From Natronoglycomyces albus (lineage in GTDB: Bacteria; Actinomycetota; Actinomycetes; Mycobacteriales; Micromonosporaceae), in the NCBI RefSeq assembly GCF_016925535.1, contig NZ_CP070496.1:2418001-2482000 (forward strand): a stretch of DNA of 64,000 nucleotides. The letters are read 5' to 3'. Positions 46,131 through 55,406 of the stretch are shown here, one piece after another. Position numbers and translations under genes: made by a program. Every line of letters begins with the position of its first letter. Positions within the stretch are counted from its first letter, which is position 1. The notes below the pieces were generated by a model, which ran no database searches, had not been told where the DNA came from, and saw only the letters and a program-made list of their open reading frames with translations.

Positions 46131-46336
46131 GTACGCGAGATCCTGCCTCGCTGAGCCTATCTGTTCGCAGTCACCCTCGGCTACACATATGCCGTTCGCC
46201 GCCGGGGAATACCCTCAGGTCCGACCAAAACGGCCCAACGTATACCGCAAGCACATCAATGATGTGACTGGCAGGCCAGTAGAACCGCGCCGAAAACCAC
46301 GTATTAGGGCACCGGCGACTGCCGTCTCCAACCAAA

Positions 46337-46369
46337 AACCGGGGACGACTCGTCGAGTCGTCCCCGGTT
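46337..46369 (-). terminator. Intrinsic terminator of the wecG-type gene
   Basis: A 16-bp stem AACCGGGGACGACTCG / CGAGTCGTCCCCGGTT with a 1-nt centre, followed on the minus strand by TTTTGG. It lies 4 nt after the glycosyltransferase stop. Confidence 0.85.
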
Positions 46370-46372
46370 ACG

Positions 46373-47143
46373 TTAGGCGGAGTCCACCAGTTTCGGTGGT
46401 CGGCGGCGAATGTTCCACAGATAAGCCGGATTATTGCGAAAGTAGCGGCGCCACAAGCGCTTGGGCTCTTTAGTCAGGCGGAAAAACCACTCCAGGCCAC
46501 GCTTTTGCATCCATTCCGGGGCCTGCGGGACCAAACCGGCGTGAAAGTCAAAGGCCGCCCCCACTCCGAACAAGGCCGCAGCGTTGAGCTTGTCGCGGTG
46601 CGCGGCCATCCACTTCTCTTGCTTCGGGGTGGACAACCCCACCCAAACGAAATCGGCACCCGAGTCGTTGATGCGCTGCACGATCTGGGCGTCCTCCTCC
46701 GGTGTCAAAGGCCGGAAGGGCGGAGAATACGTGCCAACGATCTTTAGATTGGGGATGCGGGCGGTGAGCTTCTGGGCCAACAGTTCGGGCACCCCGTCCT
46801 TACCTCCGTAGAGGAACGAGGTCCAACCTTTGTCGGCGGCGCGTTGCAAGACATTGAGCATAAGGTCGGGCCCGTAGACTCGATCCATCCAGTCGGCTCC
46901 AGCCTTGTGCCCGGCCCACACCATCGGCATGCCGTCGGGGGTCGTGAGCCCCGAGTCGTTGTGGATGGCGCGCAGACTTTCGTCGCGCTGGCATTCCATA
47001 ACCCCGTGGACTCCGGTCACGCACACATAATGGCGTTCGTCGTGGTCGACCCAGCGACTGATTTCTTCCAGGGCCATGTCCTGGTTGACCGTGGAGACCT
47101 CGACGCCGAGGACATCCACGCGGGTGAGGCGAGGTTGACTCAT
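46373..47143 (-). CDS. WecG/TagA/CpsF family glycosyltransferase
   Basis: A 256-residue membrane-surface glycosyltransferase of GT26 type. Family blocks are SGLTTPDGMPMVWAG (with the catalytic Asp), SFLYGGKDGVPELLA, VGTYSPPFRPLTPEED, and WVGLSTPKQEKWMAAHRDKL. Such enzymes add a sugar to a lipid-linked acceptor in surface polysaccharide or teichoic acid synthesis. Its ATG overlaps the epimerase stop (ATGA), so both act in one pathway. Confidence 0.9.
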   Translation of the reverse strand: MSQPRLTRVDVLGVEVSTVNQDMALEEISRWVDHDERHYVCVTGVHGVMECQRDESLRAIHNDSGLTTPDGMPMVWAGHKAGADWMDRVYGPDLMLNVLQRAADKGWTSFLYGGKDGVPELLAQKLTARIPNLKIVGTYSPPFRPLTPEEDAQIVQRINDSGADFVWVGLSTPKQEKWMAAHRDKLNAAALFGVGAAFDFHAGLVPQAPEWMQKRGLEWFFRLTKEPKRLWRRYFRNNPAYLWNIRRRPPKLVDSA

Positions 47144-48117
47144 AGCTTGTAGGTGGCCTTCACCTGGTCATAGATCCACGCGTACGTCTTTTCCATACCT
47201 TCGCGCAGAGAGATGGACGGCTCCCAGCCAAATTCCTTGCGGATGAGGGTGTTGTCGGAGTTGCGTCCTCGCACACCCAAGAAACCGTCGACGTGGTTGA
47301 GTTCGATGTCGATACCGGCGATCTCGGCGACCAGGTAGTACAGCTGGTTGATCGAAACCATTTCGGAGGAGCCAAGGTTCAGCGGCTCCAAGAAGTCACC
47401 ACGGGCAATCATTTTCGAGCCATACACGCAGTCATCGATGTAGGTGAAGGATCGGGTTTGTAGGCCGTCGCCCCACACTTCAATCTCGTGGTCGCCCGTC
47501 AGCTTCGCCAGCGCGATTTTGCGGCAGGTGGCGGCGGGGGCCTTTTCGCGGCCGCCGTCCCAGGTTCCGTTGGGACCGTAGATGTTGTGGTAGCGGGCAA
47601 CGCGGGTTTGCAGGCCGAAGTCTTCGCGGAAGTGACGGGCCATGCGTTCGGAGAATAGTTTTTCCCAGCCGTAGCCATCCTCGGCGTCGGCCGGGTAGGC
47701 GTCTTCTTCGCGCAGGGCGGTCACGTCGGCGTCGGTTTGTTTGTATCCGGCGTAGACACAGGCCGAGGAGGAGTAGAAGAAGCGTTCGGCTTCGACTTCC
47801 CGGGCGGCCATGAGGGCGTGGGTGGAGGGCAGGACTGACAGCATGCAGTCGGCTTTGTGGGTTTCGATAAAGCCCATGCCGCCCATGTTGCAGGCCAGGT
47901 TGTAGAACTCGCCCACTCCGCCTTTGACGATTTCGCGATTGTTGGCCAGGTCGGCACAGTCTCGCTGGAGATTGTCAGCCTCGGCGTGCACCTGGTCCCA
48001 GTCGTCGGTCGGCTTGATATCGACCGCTCGCACGGTCTTTCCCTCCGCTAGGAGGCTGGCCACGAGATGGCCTCCAATGAATCCGCCCGCGCCTGTGACA
48101 ACTGCGTCAACTGCCAT
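47140..48117 (-). CDS. GDP-mannose 3,5-epimerase-like sugar nucleotide epimerase
   Basis: A 325-residue short-chain dehydrogenase/epimerase. The NAD motif is VTGAGGFIGGHL. The blocks NMGGMGFIETHKADCM, FFYSSSACVY with Cys120, the YxxxK pair in GYGWEKL (Tyr149, Lys153), YHNIYGPNGTWDGGREKAPAA with Lys192, and WGDGLQTRSFTYIDDCV match GDP-mannose 3,5-epimerase closely; Cys120 and Lys192 correspond to its acid/base pair. It should convert GDP-D-mannose to GDP-L-galactose or GDP-L-gulose. It is coupled to the glycosyltransferase gene. Confidence 0.85.
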   Translation of the reverse strand: MAVDAVVTGAGGFIGGHLVASLLAEGKTVRAVDIKPTDDWDQVHAEADNLQRDCADLANNREIVKGGVGEFYNLACNMGGMGFIETHKADCMLSVLPSTHALMAAREVEAERFFYSSSACVYAGYKQTDADVTALREEDAYPADAEDGYGWEKLFSERMARHFREDFGLQTRVARYHNIYGPNGTWDGGREKAPAATCRKIALAKLTGDHEIEVWGDGLQTRSFTYIDDCVYGSKMIARGDFLEPLNLGSSEMVSINQLYYLVAEIAGIDIELNHVDGFLGVRGRNSDNTLIRKEFGWEPSISLREGMEKTYAWIYDQVKATYKL

Positions 48118-48196
48118 TGCCTGTTTCTCCTCATGCCTACCGGTTAAATGTGTCCAGATTACCCGTCACTGCGGGCGGTTCCACACAGGGCGTCGC

Positions 48197-49210
48197 TCAG
48201 GATCGTTCGCTAGCCGCTGCCGCAGTGTTTACTTCCTGAGCTGGGGTTTCACCTGTTGCTGGGTTGTTTGCCGGCAGTGGTGCCGGGGCGAATAGGTCAT
48301 CGGGTCCGATGCGGTGGAATTTTTCGGTCTCTGGGGTATTGGCGATGCCCGATTCGAAATGGGTGCCTATGCACACGAGGGTGGCCTGGTCGGCTCCGGG
48401 GACACCTTGTTGGATGAGTAGGTGTTGCAGCATGCGCAGGCGGGCGAGTTGGCCGTTGCGCATCATGAGTCCCCATCGCAGGGTGCCCAGGGCGAGGAGT
48501 CGGGCGGGGTCCTCGCCGGACCAAAGGGAGAATTCGGAGGCGCGGAGGCGGCGGGCTTCGTAGTCGGGCACGAGCAGGCGGGCTGCGGTGGTGGCTTCGA
48601 TTCCCAAACGGGCGGCTCCGGCTGGGGAGGTGCCCCATTGGCGGGCGATGTCGGCGGCTTCGCCGCGGACGATGTAGCGGTTGAATCGGGCGTGGAGTCG
48701 GCGCCACAGTAGGTCGTGCATGCGGCCTCGTTTCCAGTAGCCGACGTGGCCCGACAGGAGTGAGTAGTAGAAACGCAGGCGGCGGTCGCTGATGCGCCAC
48801 AGGTCGGTGTCGGGGTCGAGCGGGTCGCGTACGGCGGTGATCATTCCGGCGTCGACGAAGGGGCGCATCGCTTCGGTGGTGCCGGTGGGGCCGAGTTTGG
48901 TGATTTTGGCTAGTTGGGACAAGTTCCGGGGTCCGGAGACTAGGAGCCACAGCATGCGGTCGAGCTCTTCGCTGGGTTGACCGCCGAGGGTTTCTTCGAC
49001 GACGCCCGATAGTGATTCGAAGATGGGGCTTTTGCCATCGAGCAGGGTGGACTTAACCCAGTCGTCTACTTCGGAGTAGGTTTTGGGGAAGTAGGGGACG
49101 GCTGCGGCTAGTTGTGAGTCGCCGCCCAGGCATCCGTGCACCGCGACGGCGGCCCTTGGGTCGGTCAGACCCCATTGCTCACAACGCTTTTGGTATTCGA
49201 GTGCGGTCAT
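48197..49210 (-). CDS. DUF234-like protein without ATPase domain
   Basis: A 337-residue protein. It begins EYQKRCEQWGLTDPRAAVAVHGCLGG, and has the winged-helix-like LLVSGPRNLSQLAKITKLGPTGTTEAMRPF followed by WRISDRRLRFYYSLLSG. This is the C-terminal arrangement seen in AAA ATPases of the archaeal ATPase/DUF234 type. No P-loop lies before it; the gene starts 6 nt after a GNAT gene. The C-terminus is a low-complexity Pro/Ala tail. Probably a DNA-binding remnant or stand-alone regulator. Confidence 0.6.
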   Translation of the reverse strand: MTALEYQKRCEQWGLTDPRAAVAVHGCLGGDSQLAAAVPYFPKTYSEVDDWVKSTLLDGKSPIFESLSGVVEETLGGQPSEELDRMLWLLVSGPRNLSQLAKITKLGPTGTTEAMRPFVDAGMITAVRDPLDPDTDLWRISDRRLRFYYSLLSGHVGYWKRGRMHDLLWRRLHARFNRYIVRGEAADIARQWGTSPAGAARLGIEATTAARLLVPDYEARRLRASEFSLWSGEDPARLLALGTLRWGLMMRNGQLARLRMLQHLLIQQGVPGADQATLVCIGTHFESGIANTPETEKFHRIGPDDLFAPAPLPANNPATGETPAQEVNTAAAASERS

Positions 49211-49216
49211 GGTCTC

Positions 49217-49735
49217 TTAGGCGTCCTCGGGAGAGCTGGTGAGTTTCTGGTACATGATGTGCATTCCCACTAGGCCGTGTGTGGGGTGGTTGAATCCGTC
49301 GGGGACGACCGCGAGGGTGCGGAAGCCTAGGGAGTGCCACAGTGCCACGGCGTGGGAGTTCGTTTCGACTACTGCGTTGAACTGCATGGCGTGGTAGCCC
49401 TCGGAGCGGGCCCGTTCGAGGACGGCGTTGCCCAGAGCGCGACCGACACCTTGACCAGTGTATGCGGCGTTGACAATGAATCCGGCGTTGGCGATGTGCG
49501 CTCCTTGGCCTGGCTGGTTGGGGTGGATTTCGGCGGTGCCGGTGATGGCTCCGTCGTCGGTTACCGATACCAGGGTGGCGCGGGGTGAGGAGTCGTTCAT
49601 CCAAAATTCGCGGACGACGTTTTCGGCGCGGTCGCGCTCGTATGGGTAGGTTTCGCCCGCTTCGATGACAGGTCTCATAAAGGCCCACATGTGGGGCCAA
49701 TCCTCGGCATGCGCATCACGAATATGCATACGCAA
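49217..49735 (-). CDS. GNAT family N-acetyltransferase
   Basis: A 172-residue acetyl-CoA-dependent acetyltransferase. The pyrophosphate-binding block is AAYTGQGVGRALGNAVLERA, the start MHIRDAHAEDWPHMWAFMR is typical, and VVETNSHAVALWHSLGFRTLA carries motif B. The substrate is unknown. It lies 6 nt upstream of the DUF234-like gene, probably as one transcript. Confidence 0.88.
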   Translation of the reverse strand: MRMHIRDAHAEDWPHMWAFMRPVIEAGETYPYERDRAENVVREFWMNDSSPRATLVSVTDDGAITGTAEIHPNQPGQGAHIANAGFIVNAAYTGQGVGRALGNAVLERARSEGYHAMQFNAVVETNSHAVALWHSLGFRTLAVVPDGFNHPTHGLVGMHIMYQKLTSSPEDA

Positions 49736-49835
49736 GACTCTACGACTTGCGTGCCGGATTGCCCACCCGTTCAGTGGTGGACGCCGAGGGTGGTCGGCGG
49801 GGGTTTGGGGCGGGGAGCGCCAGGATGAATACCTG

Positions 49836-49926
49836 AGAATTTTTCACCTAGGGACCCCCTTTTTTACTATCCCAAAAGTCCGCTTTCTTCATCAAGAAGC
49901 GATTCTTCGCCTGTGGATAACTATGG
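49836..49926. repeat. Dispersed intergenic element, copy B, with DnaA box
   Basis: The second copy of the element described at 40450-40540, in the same orientation. TCACCTAGGGACCCCCT is identical in both. Its end contains TGTGGATAA (49912-49920), the exact complement of the DnaA box TTATCCACA. No ORF. Confidence 0.55.
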
Positions 49927-49982
49927 GCTGATGTCGTCGCAGCCGAATCGGAAGCCACGTTAAGGGATTGGACGATGGTTCT

Positions 49983-51158
49983 CTAGCGGGAGTGGGCGCC
50001 GCCCCCGCCAGGCAGGTGCCAGTCAAAACCCTGCTTGATTTGCCGGCCAATCAGCGAGCCTGGGGCAGCGCGCAACAGCTGACCCGCGACGCCGGTCGAC
50101 CGTCCGGCCACGTTATGGAGCCGTCGCGCCTGTCGCGCCAACCGTGTCACTCTTGGGCGCCGCACCTTTTCGAAGAGCGCCAACGCCGCAGTGATACCAG
50201 CGGAATTCGTCAGGCACCATTTGAGCGTGGCGGCATCCTCTAGCGCGAGGCTTGTCCCCTGCGCCAGTTCGGGAGCCAGCGCATGGGCGGCGTCGCCGAC
50301 GAGGAGCGCGCCGCGTTGGTCGGTGCAGTGCTGAAAGTCGCTCGGCAGTGGCCATAGGTAACGTACTGCGCTTTGAGATAGCTCCCCGGGTCGCGTCGCG
50401 CCGATGAGTTGGCCAATGGGTTCGGGCCAGTCCGCGAACCACCGATTGATCAGCTCATGCTGGATTTGGTCTGACTCCGGGCGGAGCCCACCGGGAACGG
50501 TGGCCGCCCAGGCGGCCCCGGTTTGACCGAGGCTGGCGTAGGAGAAGCGCCGGTTTGCTGGGCCGAACGTGATGACGGCGTCGCTATCGAGGTCGGGTGC
50601 CCGATGTGGAGGGATGGTCGCTTGGAACATGACGGTCGAGGCCGAGGTGACCTTCGCGGTTTCGTCAATGTGATGCCGCAGAATCGAATCGGTGCCGTCG
50701 GCGGCGACAATGAGGTCCGCCTCCCACCGGCGGGTGGCGTCTCCCGCGGCCAGGTGAACGAGGTCGATGCGAGTGACGGCAGTGGAGGGATGTACTTCGA
50801 CGTTGGAGCCCAGGTGCGACACCAGGGCCTCGTGAAATGCCGCTCCTTGCAGGATCATTGTCGGTTCACTGGAATTGGCGCTGAGCAGTTGTGGTCCGAC
50901 TGTGGCGATGGTGCCGCCGTCGATTTTGCGCAGGCGCAGGTTGGAAACTGGGTGGGAGACCGCTTCCAGTGAGTTGGCCAAGCCAAGTGAGGCCGCCGCG
51001 CGAATCCCATTGGGCCACACTAGGGCACCGGTGTCGTCGCCGCGCAGACGTGGTCGCTGTTCCAGCAGTGCGACCCGCCAGTTCAGTTGAGAGAGGGCTA
51101 TAGCGGTGGCCAGTCCGGCTATTCCGGCTCCGACCACCACCGCTTTCGGAGTATTCAC
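49983..51158 (-). CDS. FAD-dependent monooxygenase
   Basis: A 391-residue flavoprotein of the aromatic hydroxylase group. The N-terminal FAD site is VVVGAGIAGLATAIAL with the ribose-binding VALLEQRP, the middle has the DG motif IVAADGTDSILR, and the GD motif is GALLVGDAAHALAPELAQGTSLALED. Substrate unknown. The start is a GTG at 51158 with a weak AGCAGG. The 3' end of the lgt frame overlaps its first 290 bp, which is odd. Confidence 0.88.
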   Translation of the reverse strand: MNTPKAVVVGAGIAGLATAIALSQLNWRVALLEQRPRLRGDDTGALVWPNGIRAAASLGLANSLEAVSHPVSNLRLRKIDGGTIATVGPQLLSANSSEPTMILQGAAFHEALVSHLGSNVEVHPSTAVTRIDLVHLAAGDATRRWEADLIVAADGTDSILRHHIDETAKVTSASTVMFQATIPPHRAPDLDSDAVITFGPANRRFSYASLGQTGAAWAATVPGGLRPESDQIQHELINRWFADWPEPIGQLIGATRPGELSQSAVRYLWPLPSDFQHCTDQRGALLVGDAAHALAPELAQGTSLALEDAATLKWCLTNSAGITAALALFEKVRRPRVTRLARQARRLHNVAGRSTGVAGQLLRAAPGSLIGRQIKQGFDWHLPGGGGAHSR

Positions 51159-52362
51159 GATTGCACCTGCTGGGAGGGGTCGTGGCGTCTAAGAAGGATG
51201 TGCGGGGTCCGGCACGGCACATGACCATGGTTCGAAACCCATTGCATAACCTCTGCGTCTTCGCGTCGTCGTTTTCGGTGTCGTTGGAGTCGGGGGTGTC
51301 TGGGTTGTCATCCGTGGTCGGCTCCTCGGAGCCCTCAGACGATCTATCGTCCGGGGTCTCCTCGGCGGAATCGGCCTCCGATCCGCCGGGTTTCCTCTTC
51401 CCGCCGTTGGCGATCTTCGACGTCTCCTCATCGGAGGCGTCGGTGTTCTCCTCGGAGGGAGCTTCGAACGTGCCGCGAGTGGCCTGTTCGGAGTTCCAGG
51501 CTACGGGGTGCAGCCGATCCTCGACGTCGGGGACGAGCACGAGCCGGGGACCTTCGGTCCGCAGCAAGTAAATGAGCGCGCCCAGCACGATGGCTATCGA
51601 CATCCATTGGTTGACTCGCATGCCCAAGAACGCCCCGGCCGGGTCGATGCGTAGGCTCTCGATCCAGAACCGTCCCACCCCGTAGAGGGCGACATAGACG
51701 GCGAATGCGCGCCCGAAGCCAAATTTGTACTTCTTGTCGGCCGCCCATACCGCTAGTGCGACGCCGATGTTCCATACCGCTTCGTAAAGGAAGGTCGGGT
51801 GGAAGGTCGCGTAATCCTTGTAACCGGGGACGCGGTGGGCGTAGTCAATTTCCAGTCCGAGGAATATCTCCGTGGGCCGCCCGTACAGTTCTTGGTTGAA
51901 CCAGTTACCGAATCGCCCGATTGCTTGGCCGACTGGTAGTCCGGGGGCGAGGGCGTCGGCGGCCATGGTGAGCGGCAGTTTAAGTTGGCGGCAGGCGATC
52001 CACGCCCCGAGCCCGCCCATGGCGATCGCGCCGGGGATGCCGAGCCCGCCTTCCCATATGGCGAATGCCTGCCATGGGTCTCCGCCCGCGCCAAAGTAGG
52101 CGTCGGGGCTGGTGATGACGTGGTATAGCCGTCCGCCAATGATGCCAAAGGGCACGGCCCATACCGCGATGTCAAGAACAGTCCATTTGGGAGCGCCGCG
52201 CTTACGCAGGCGGGCTTCCATGATCCATCCGGCCGCTACGATCCCGGCGATCAGACACAGGGCATAGGCTCGGATTGGTATAGGCCCGAGCTGCCATTCG
52301 GCCTCTGGCGGGCTGGGGATGGACGCCAAGTCACTGGCGCTGATGATTGTTGCGAGCTCCAC
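50866..52362 (-). CDS. lgt: Prolipoprotein diacylglyceryl transferase with run-on C-terminus
   Basis: A polytopic membrane enzyme that moves diacylglycerol from phosphatidylglycerol to the lipobox Cys of prolipoproteins. The Lgt signature GRFGNWFNQELYGRP is present, with IIGGRLYHVI and PTFLYEAVWNI. I place the start at the GTG at 52362 (VELATIISASDLASIPSPP). The acidic tail (residues about 290-400, GSEEPTTDDNPDTPDSNDTEN) is common in actinobacterial Lgt. Beyond about 51160 the frame runs on for some 98 codons of Arg/Ser-rich sequence inside the FAD monooxygenase gene, so the stop seems lost. It follows trpA. Confidence 0.88.
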   Translation of the reverse strand: MELATIISASDLASIPSPPEAEWQLGPIPIRAYALCLIAGIVAAGWIMEARLRKRGAPKWTVLDIAVWAVPFGIIGGRLYHVITSPDAYFGAGGDPWQAFAIWEGGLGIPGAIAMGGLGAWIACRQLKLPLTMAADALAPGLPVGQAIGRFGNWFNQELYGRPTEIFLGLEIDYAHRVPGYKDYATFHPTFLYEAVWNIGVALAVWAADKKYKFGFGRAFAVYVALYGVGRFWIESLRIDPAGAFLGMRVNQWMSIAIVLGALIYLLRTEGPRLVLVPDVEDRLHPVAWNSEQATRGTFEAPSEENTDASDEETSKIANGGKRKPGGSEADSAEETPDDRSSEGSEEPTTDDNPDTPDSNDTENDDAKTQRLCNGFRTMVMCRAGPRTSFLDATTPPSRCNREYSESGGGRSRNSRTGHRYSPLSTELAGRTAGTATTSARRRHRCPSVAQWDSRGGLTWLGQLTGSGLPPSFQPAPAQNRRRHHRHSRTTTAQRQFQ

Positions 52363-52569
52363 GATGAGTAACCGTATCCGTTGGTGGCGGGTGATGGTAC
52401 ACGAGGGGCACTTCTTGGCGTACGTGCCCGTCGGGTTGCCCACCGTCGGAGGGGGCGACGGAGGTATCCAGTTGAGCGGGCCGCCCACCTCAACGTGAGC
52501 GAGCCCGTGAGAACGACCAGTGGAGGTAATGTGGTTACCAGCCACAGCGGTGGCCTCGTGAGAGGTTCC

Positions 52570-53364
52570 TCAGTCGCGACCTGAACGCACTCCAGCTGCC
52601 AGGTCACTAGTCAGCGCGGCCAGTTTCTTGCCTCCGGTGGCGGAGTCGGTGTCGAGCAAACAGTTGATGAACGCCGACCCGACAATGACCGCGTCGGCGA
52701 ACGCGCCGACTTCGGCCGCCTGCGCTCCGTCGCGTACTCCCAGCCCGACCCCAATGGGTAGGTCGGTGACTTCGCGGGTGCGTCGCACGAGTTCGGGTGC
52801 GGCCGAGGAGGTGCCGGCTCTGACGCCGGTGACTCCCATGATCGACTGCGCGTAGACGAAACCGCGCGAGGCCTCACAAGTGGAGCGCAGGCGAGCGTCG
52901 GTGGAGGAAGGTGCCACGAGGAAGACACGGTCGAGGTCGTAGCCATCGGAGACGGCCATCCACTCCTGTGCTTCCTCGGGGATGAGGTCGGGCGTGATGA
53001 GCCCGGCTCCACCGCATCCGGCCAGATCGTGCCCGAACCGGCGTACCCCGTAGCGCTCCACGAGATTCCAGTACGTCATGACCAGGATCGGGACCCGGCC
53101 AGAGACCGCGTCGAGGACCTCGAAGAGGTCCTTGGTGCGAAATCCATTGTCGAGTGCCTGTTGGGCGGCTCGCTGGATGGCGGGTCCGTCCATGACCGGG
53201 TCGGTGTAGGGCATGCCGATCTCGACGATGTCGACGCCCGAGTCAATCATGGTGTCGATGGCGGCGATGGAGTCGGCGACAGTGGGGAACCCGGCCGGAA
53301 GATATCCGACCAGCGCCGCGCGGCCTTCGGCCTTACATGCGGCAAAAGCTGATTGGACGTTCAT
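52570..53364 (-). CDS. trpA: Tryptophan synthase alpha chain
   Basis: A 264-residue TIM-barrel lyase that releases indole from indole-3-glycerol phosphate. Catalytic Glu48 and Asp59 are in [15 protein letters not shown], and [11 protein letters not shown] and [11 protein letters not shown] are the usual phosphate-site blocks. Its ATG overlaps the trpB stop (ATGA). Confidence 0.95.
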   Translation of the reverse strand: MNVQSAFAACKAEGRAALVGYLPAGFPTVADSIAAIDTMIDSGVDIVEIGMPYTDPVMDGPAIQRAAQQALDNGFRTKDLFEVLDAVSGRVPILVMTYWNLVERYGVRRFGHDLAGCGGAGLITPDLIPEEAQEWMAVSDGYDLDRVFLVAPSSTDARLRSTCEASRGFVYAQSIMGVTGVRAGTSSAAPELVRRTREVTDLPIGVGLGVRDGAQAAEVGAFADAVIVGSAFINCLLDTDSATGGKKLAALTSDLAAGVRSGRD

Positions 53365-54581
53365 TGCGCGTTCCCTTCTGCCAGGCCGAAGTAGGCCGCG
53401 GCCGTGCCCATGTCCTTATCTCCGCGCCCGGAGAGGTTCACCAGGATCGTCGTTCCCGGTGCGTCCTTAGCTAGGCGCAACGCTCCCGCTACCGCGTGGG
53501 CGGACTCGATGGCGCAGATGATGCCTTCTTTCGCCGCGAGGGTTCGCATGGCGTCCATGGCTTCGGCGTCGGTCACCGGCTGGTAGGTGGCGCGGCCGAT
53601 GTCGGCTAGGTGGGCGTGTTCGGGGCCGACGCCTGGGTAGTCGAGCCCGGCGGAGATGGAGTGCGAGGCGATGGTTTGTCCGTCTTCGTCTTGCAAGACG
53701 AACGTACGCGCACCGTGGAGAACACCGACTTCTCCCGCGGTGATGGTGGCGGCGTGGCGTCCCGTTTCGTAGCCGTCGCCTCCGGCCTCGTAGCCGTGCA
53801 GTGCCACGTCGTCATCAAGGAAGGCGGTGAAAATACCCATCGCGTTCGAGCCACCGCCGACGCAGGCGACGACGTGGTCGGGTAGGCGGCCGATCCGGTC
53901 GAGGATTTGCGCGCGTGCCTCGTCGCCAATGCCACGACAGTAGTCGCGCACCAGGGCCGGGAACGGATGCGGTCCACCGACGGAGCCGATGAGGTAGTGC
54001 GTGTGATCGACCGAGGCGACCCATTCGCGCAGAGCTTCGTTCATGGCGTCTTTGAGCGTGCGAGAGCCGGTGGTGACGGGAACTACCTCGGCTCCGAGCA
54101 TGTGCATACGGGCGACGTTGAGCGATTGCCGCTGGGTGTCTTCTTCCCCCATGTACACGGTGCATTCCAGGCCCAGGTAGGTGGCGGCCGTGGCGGCGGC
54201 CACGCCGTGTTGGCCCGCGCCCGTTTCGGCGATCACGCGTTTCTTGCCCATTTTCTTGGCCAGCAGGGCCTGGCCGAGCACATTGCGAATCTTGTGCGCG
54301 CCAGTGTGGTTAAGGTCTTCGCGTTTGAGCCAGATGTCGGCCCCGGCACTTTCCGATAGCCGGCTCGCCTGGTACAGCGGGGAGGGACAGTTGGCGTATT
54401 CACGCAGCATGCGGTCGAACTCAGCTTGAAACGCCTTGTCAGCGGTGGCGCTGCGATGTGCCTCGTCAAGCTCCTCCAACGCGGCGATCAAGGCCTCGGG
54501 CACGAACCGGCCTCCGAACCGGCCCCAGTGGCCCGTGGAGTCAGGTCCGCCGATGGCTGGAGTCTGCTCGCCGTGAGTCAC
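53361..54581 (-). CDS. trpB: Tryptophan synthase beta chain
   Basis: A 406-residue PLP enzyme that condenses indole with serine. The PLP lysine is in [17 protein letters not shown], the phosphate-binding glycines in [12 protein letters not shown], and the Glu in [13 protein letters not shown]. The GTG has AAGGAGA upstream. It forms the alpha2-beta2 complex with trpA, encoded next to it. Confidence 0.96.
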   Translation of the reverse strand: MTHGEQTPAIGGPDSTGHWGRFGGRFVPEALIAALEELDEAHRSATADKAFQAEFDRMLREYANCPSPLYQASRLSESAGADIWLKREDLNHTGAHKIRNVLGQALLAKKMGKKRVIAETGAGQHGVAAATAATYLGLECTVYMGEEDTQRQSLNVARMHMLGAEVVPVTTGSRTLKDAMNEALREWVASVDHTHYLIGSVGGPHPFPALVRDYCRGIGDEARAQILDRIGRLPDHVVACVGGGSNAMGIFTAFLDDDVALHGYEAGGDGYETGRHAATITAGEVGVLHGARTFVLQDEDGQTIASHSISAGLDYPGVGPEHAHLADIGRATYQPVTDAEAMDAMRTLAAKEGIICAIESAHAVAGALRLAKDAPGTTILVNLSGRGDKDMGTAAAYFGLAEGNAQ

Positions 54582-54599
54582 GGGATGTCTCCTTCTACG

Positions 54600-55406
54600 T
54601 TAAGCCGGCCGTGGAGTGGCCGGGTGGCTCCCCGCCGTCACCAGGTCGGAGACAGCTTCACGTGGACTCTTCTTGGTCACCAGGCCCTCGCCCACCAGCA
54701 CCGCGTCGGCTCCGACCGAGGCGTAGCGAATGAGGTCGCGCGCGTCGCGCACACCGGACTCGGCGATCTTGACCACGTCGCGTGGCAAGCCCGGCGCGAT
54801 ACGTTCGAACACCGAGCGGTCAACTTGGAGCGTCTTGAGGTTGCGAGCGTTGACGCCAATGACCTTTGCTCCGGCGGCCAGCGCTCGGTCTGCCTCTTCC
54901 TCGGTGTGTACCTCAACCAGGGCTGTCATTCCCAGTGACTCGATGCGTTCCCGCAGCGCTTCCAGGGCGTCCTGTTCGAGGGCTGCGGCGATGAGAAGCA
55001 CCATGTCCGCGCCGTGGGCGCGGGCTTCGAGCACCTGGTAGGGGGTGAGGATGAAGTCTTTACGCAGGATGGGGATGTCCACGCAGGCGCGGACATTGTC
55101 GAGGTCCTCCAGGCTGCCTTTGAAGAAGTGCCGCTCGGTCAGCACGCTGATGACCGAGGCTCCGCCTGCGGCGTACTCGCTGGCGAGTGCGGCCGGGTCG
55201 GGAATGTCGGCCAGGGAGCCCTTGGAAGGGGACGATCGCTTCACTTCGGCGATCACTCCGACGCCACCTGTGCGCAAGGCCGTGTAGGCGTCGTAGGGAG
55301 CCTTCGCGGCTTGCGCCGCGTCACGTACTGCTTCCAGCGGAGTCTGTTCTTGGCGTACAAGCAGGTCTTCTTGCACACCGGCGATAATTTCATCGAGCAC
55401 GCTCAC
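54600..55406 (-). CDS. trpC: Indole-3-glycerol phosphate synthase
   Basis: A 268-residue TIM barrel. Signature blocks are [31 protein letters not shown], and [14 protein letters not shown]. It starts in an ATGA overlap with the Trp-operon membrane protein gene and precedes trpB by 18 nt. Confidence 0.95.
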   Translation of the reverse strand: MSVLDEIIAGVQEDLLVRQEQTPLEAVRDAAQAAKAPYDAYTALRTGGVGVIAEVKRSSPSKGSLADIPDPAALASEYAAGGASVISVLTERHFFKGSLEDLDNVRACVDIPILRKDFILTPYQVLEARAHGADMVLLIAAALEQDALEALRERIESLGMTALVEVHTEEEADRALAAGAKVIGVNARNLKTLQVDRSVFERIAPGLPRDVVKIAESGVRDARDLIRYASVGADAVLVGEGLVTKKSPREAVSDLVTAGSHPATPRPA

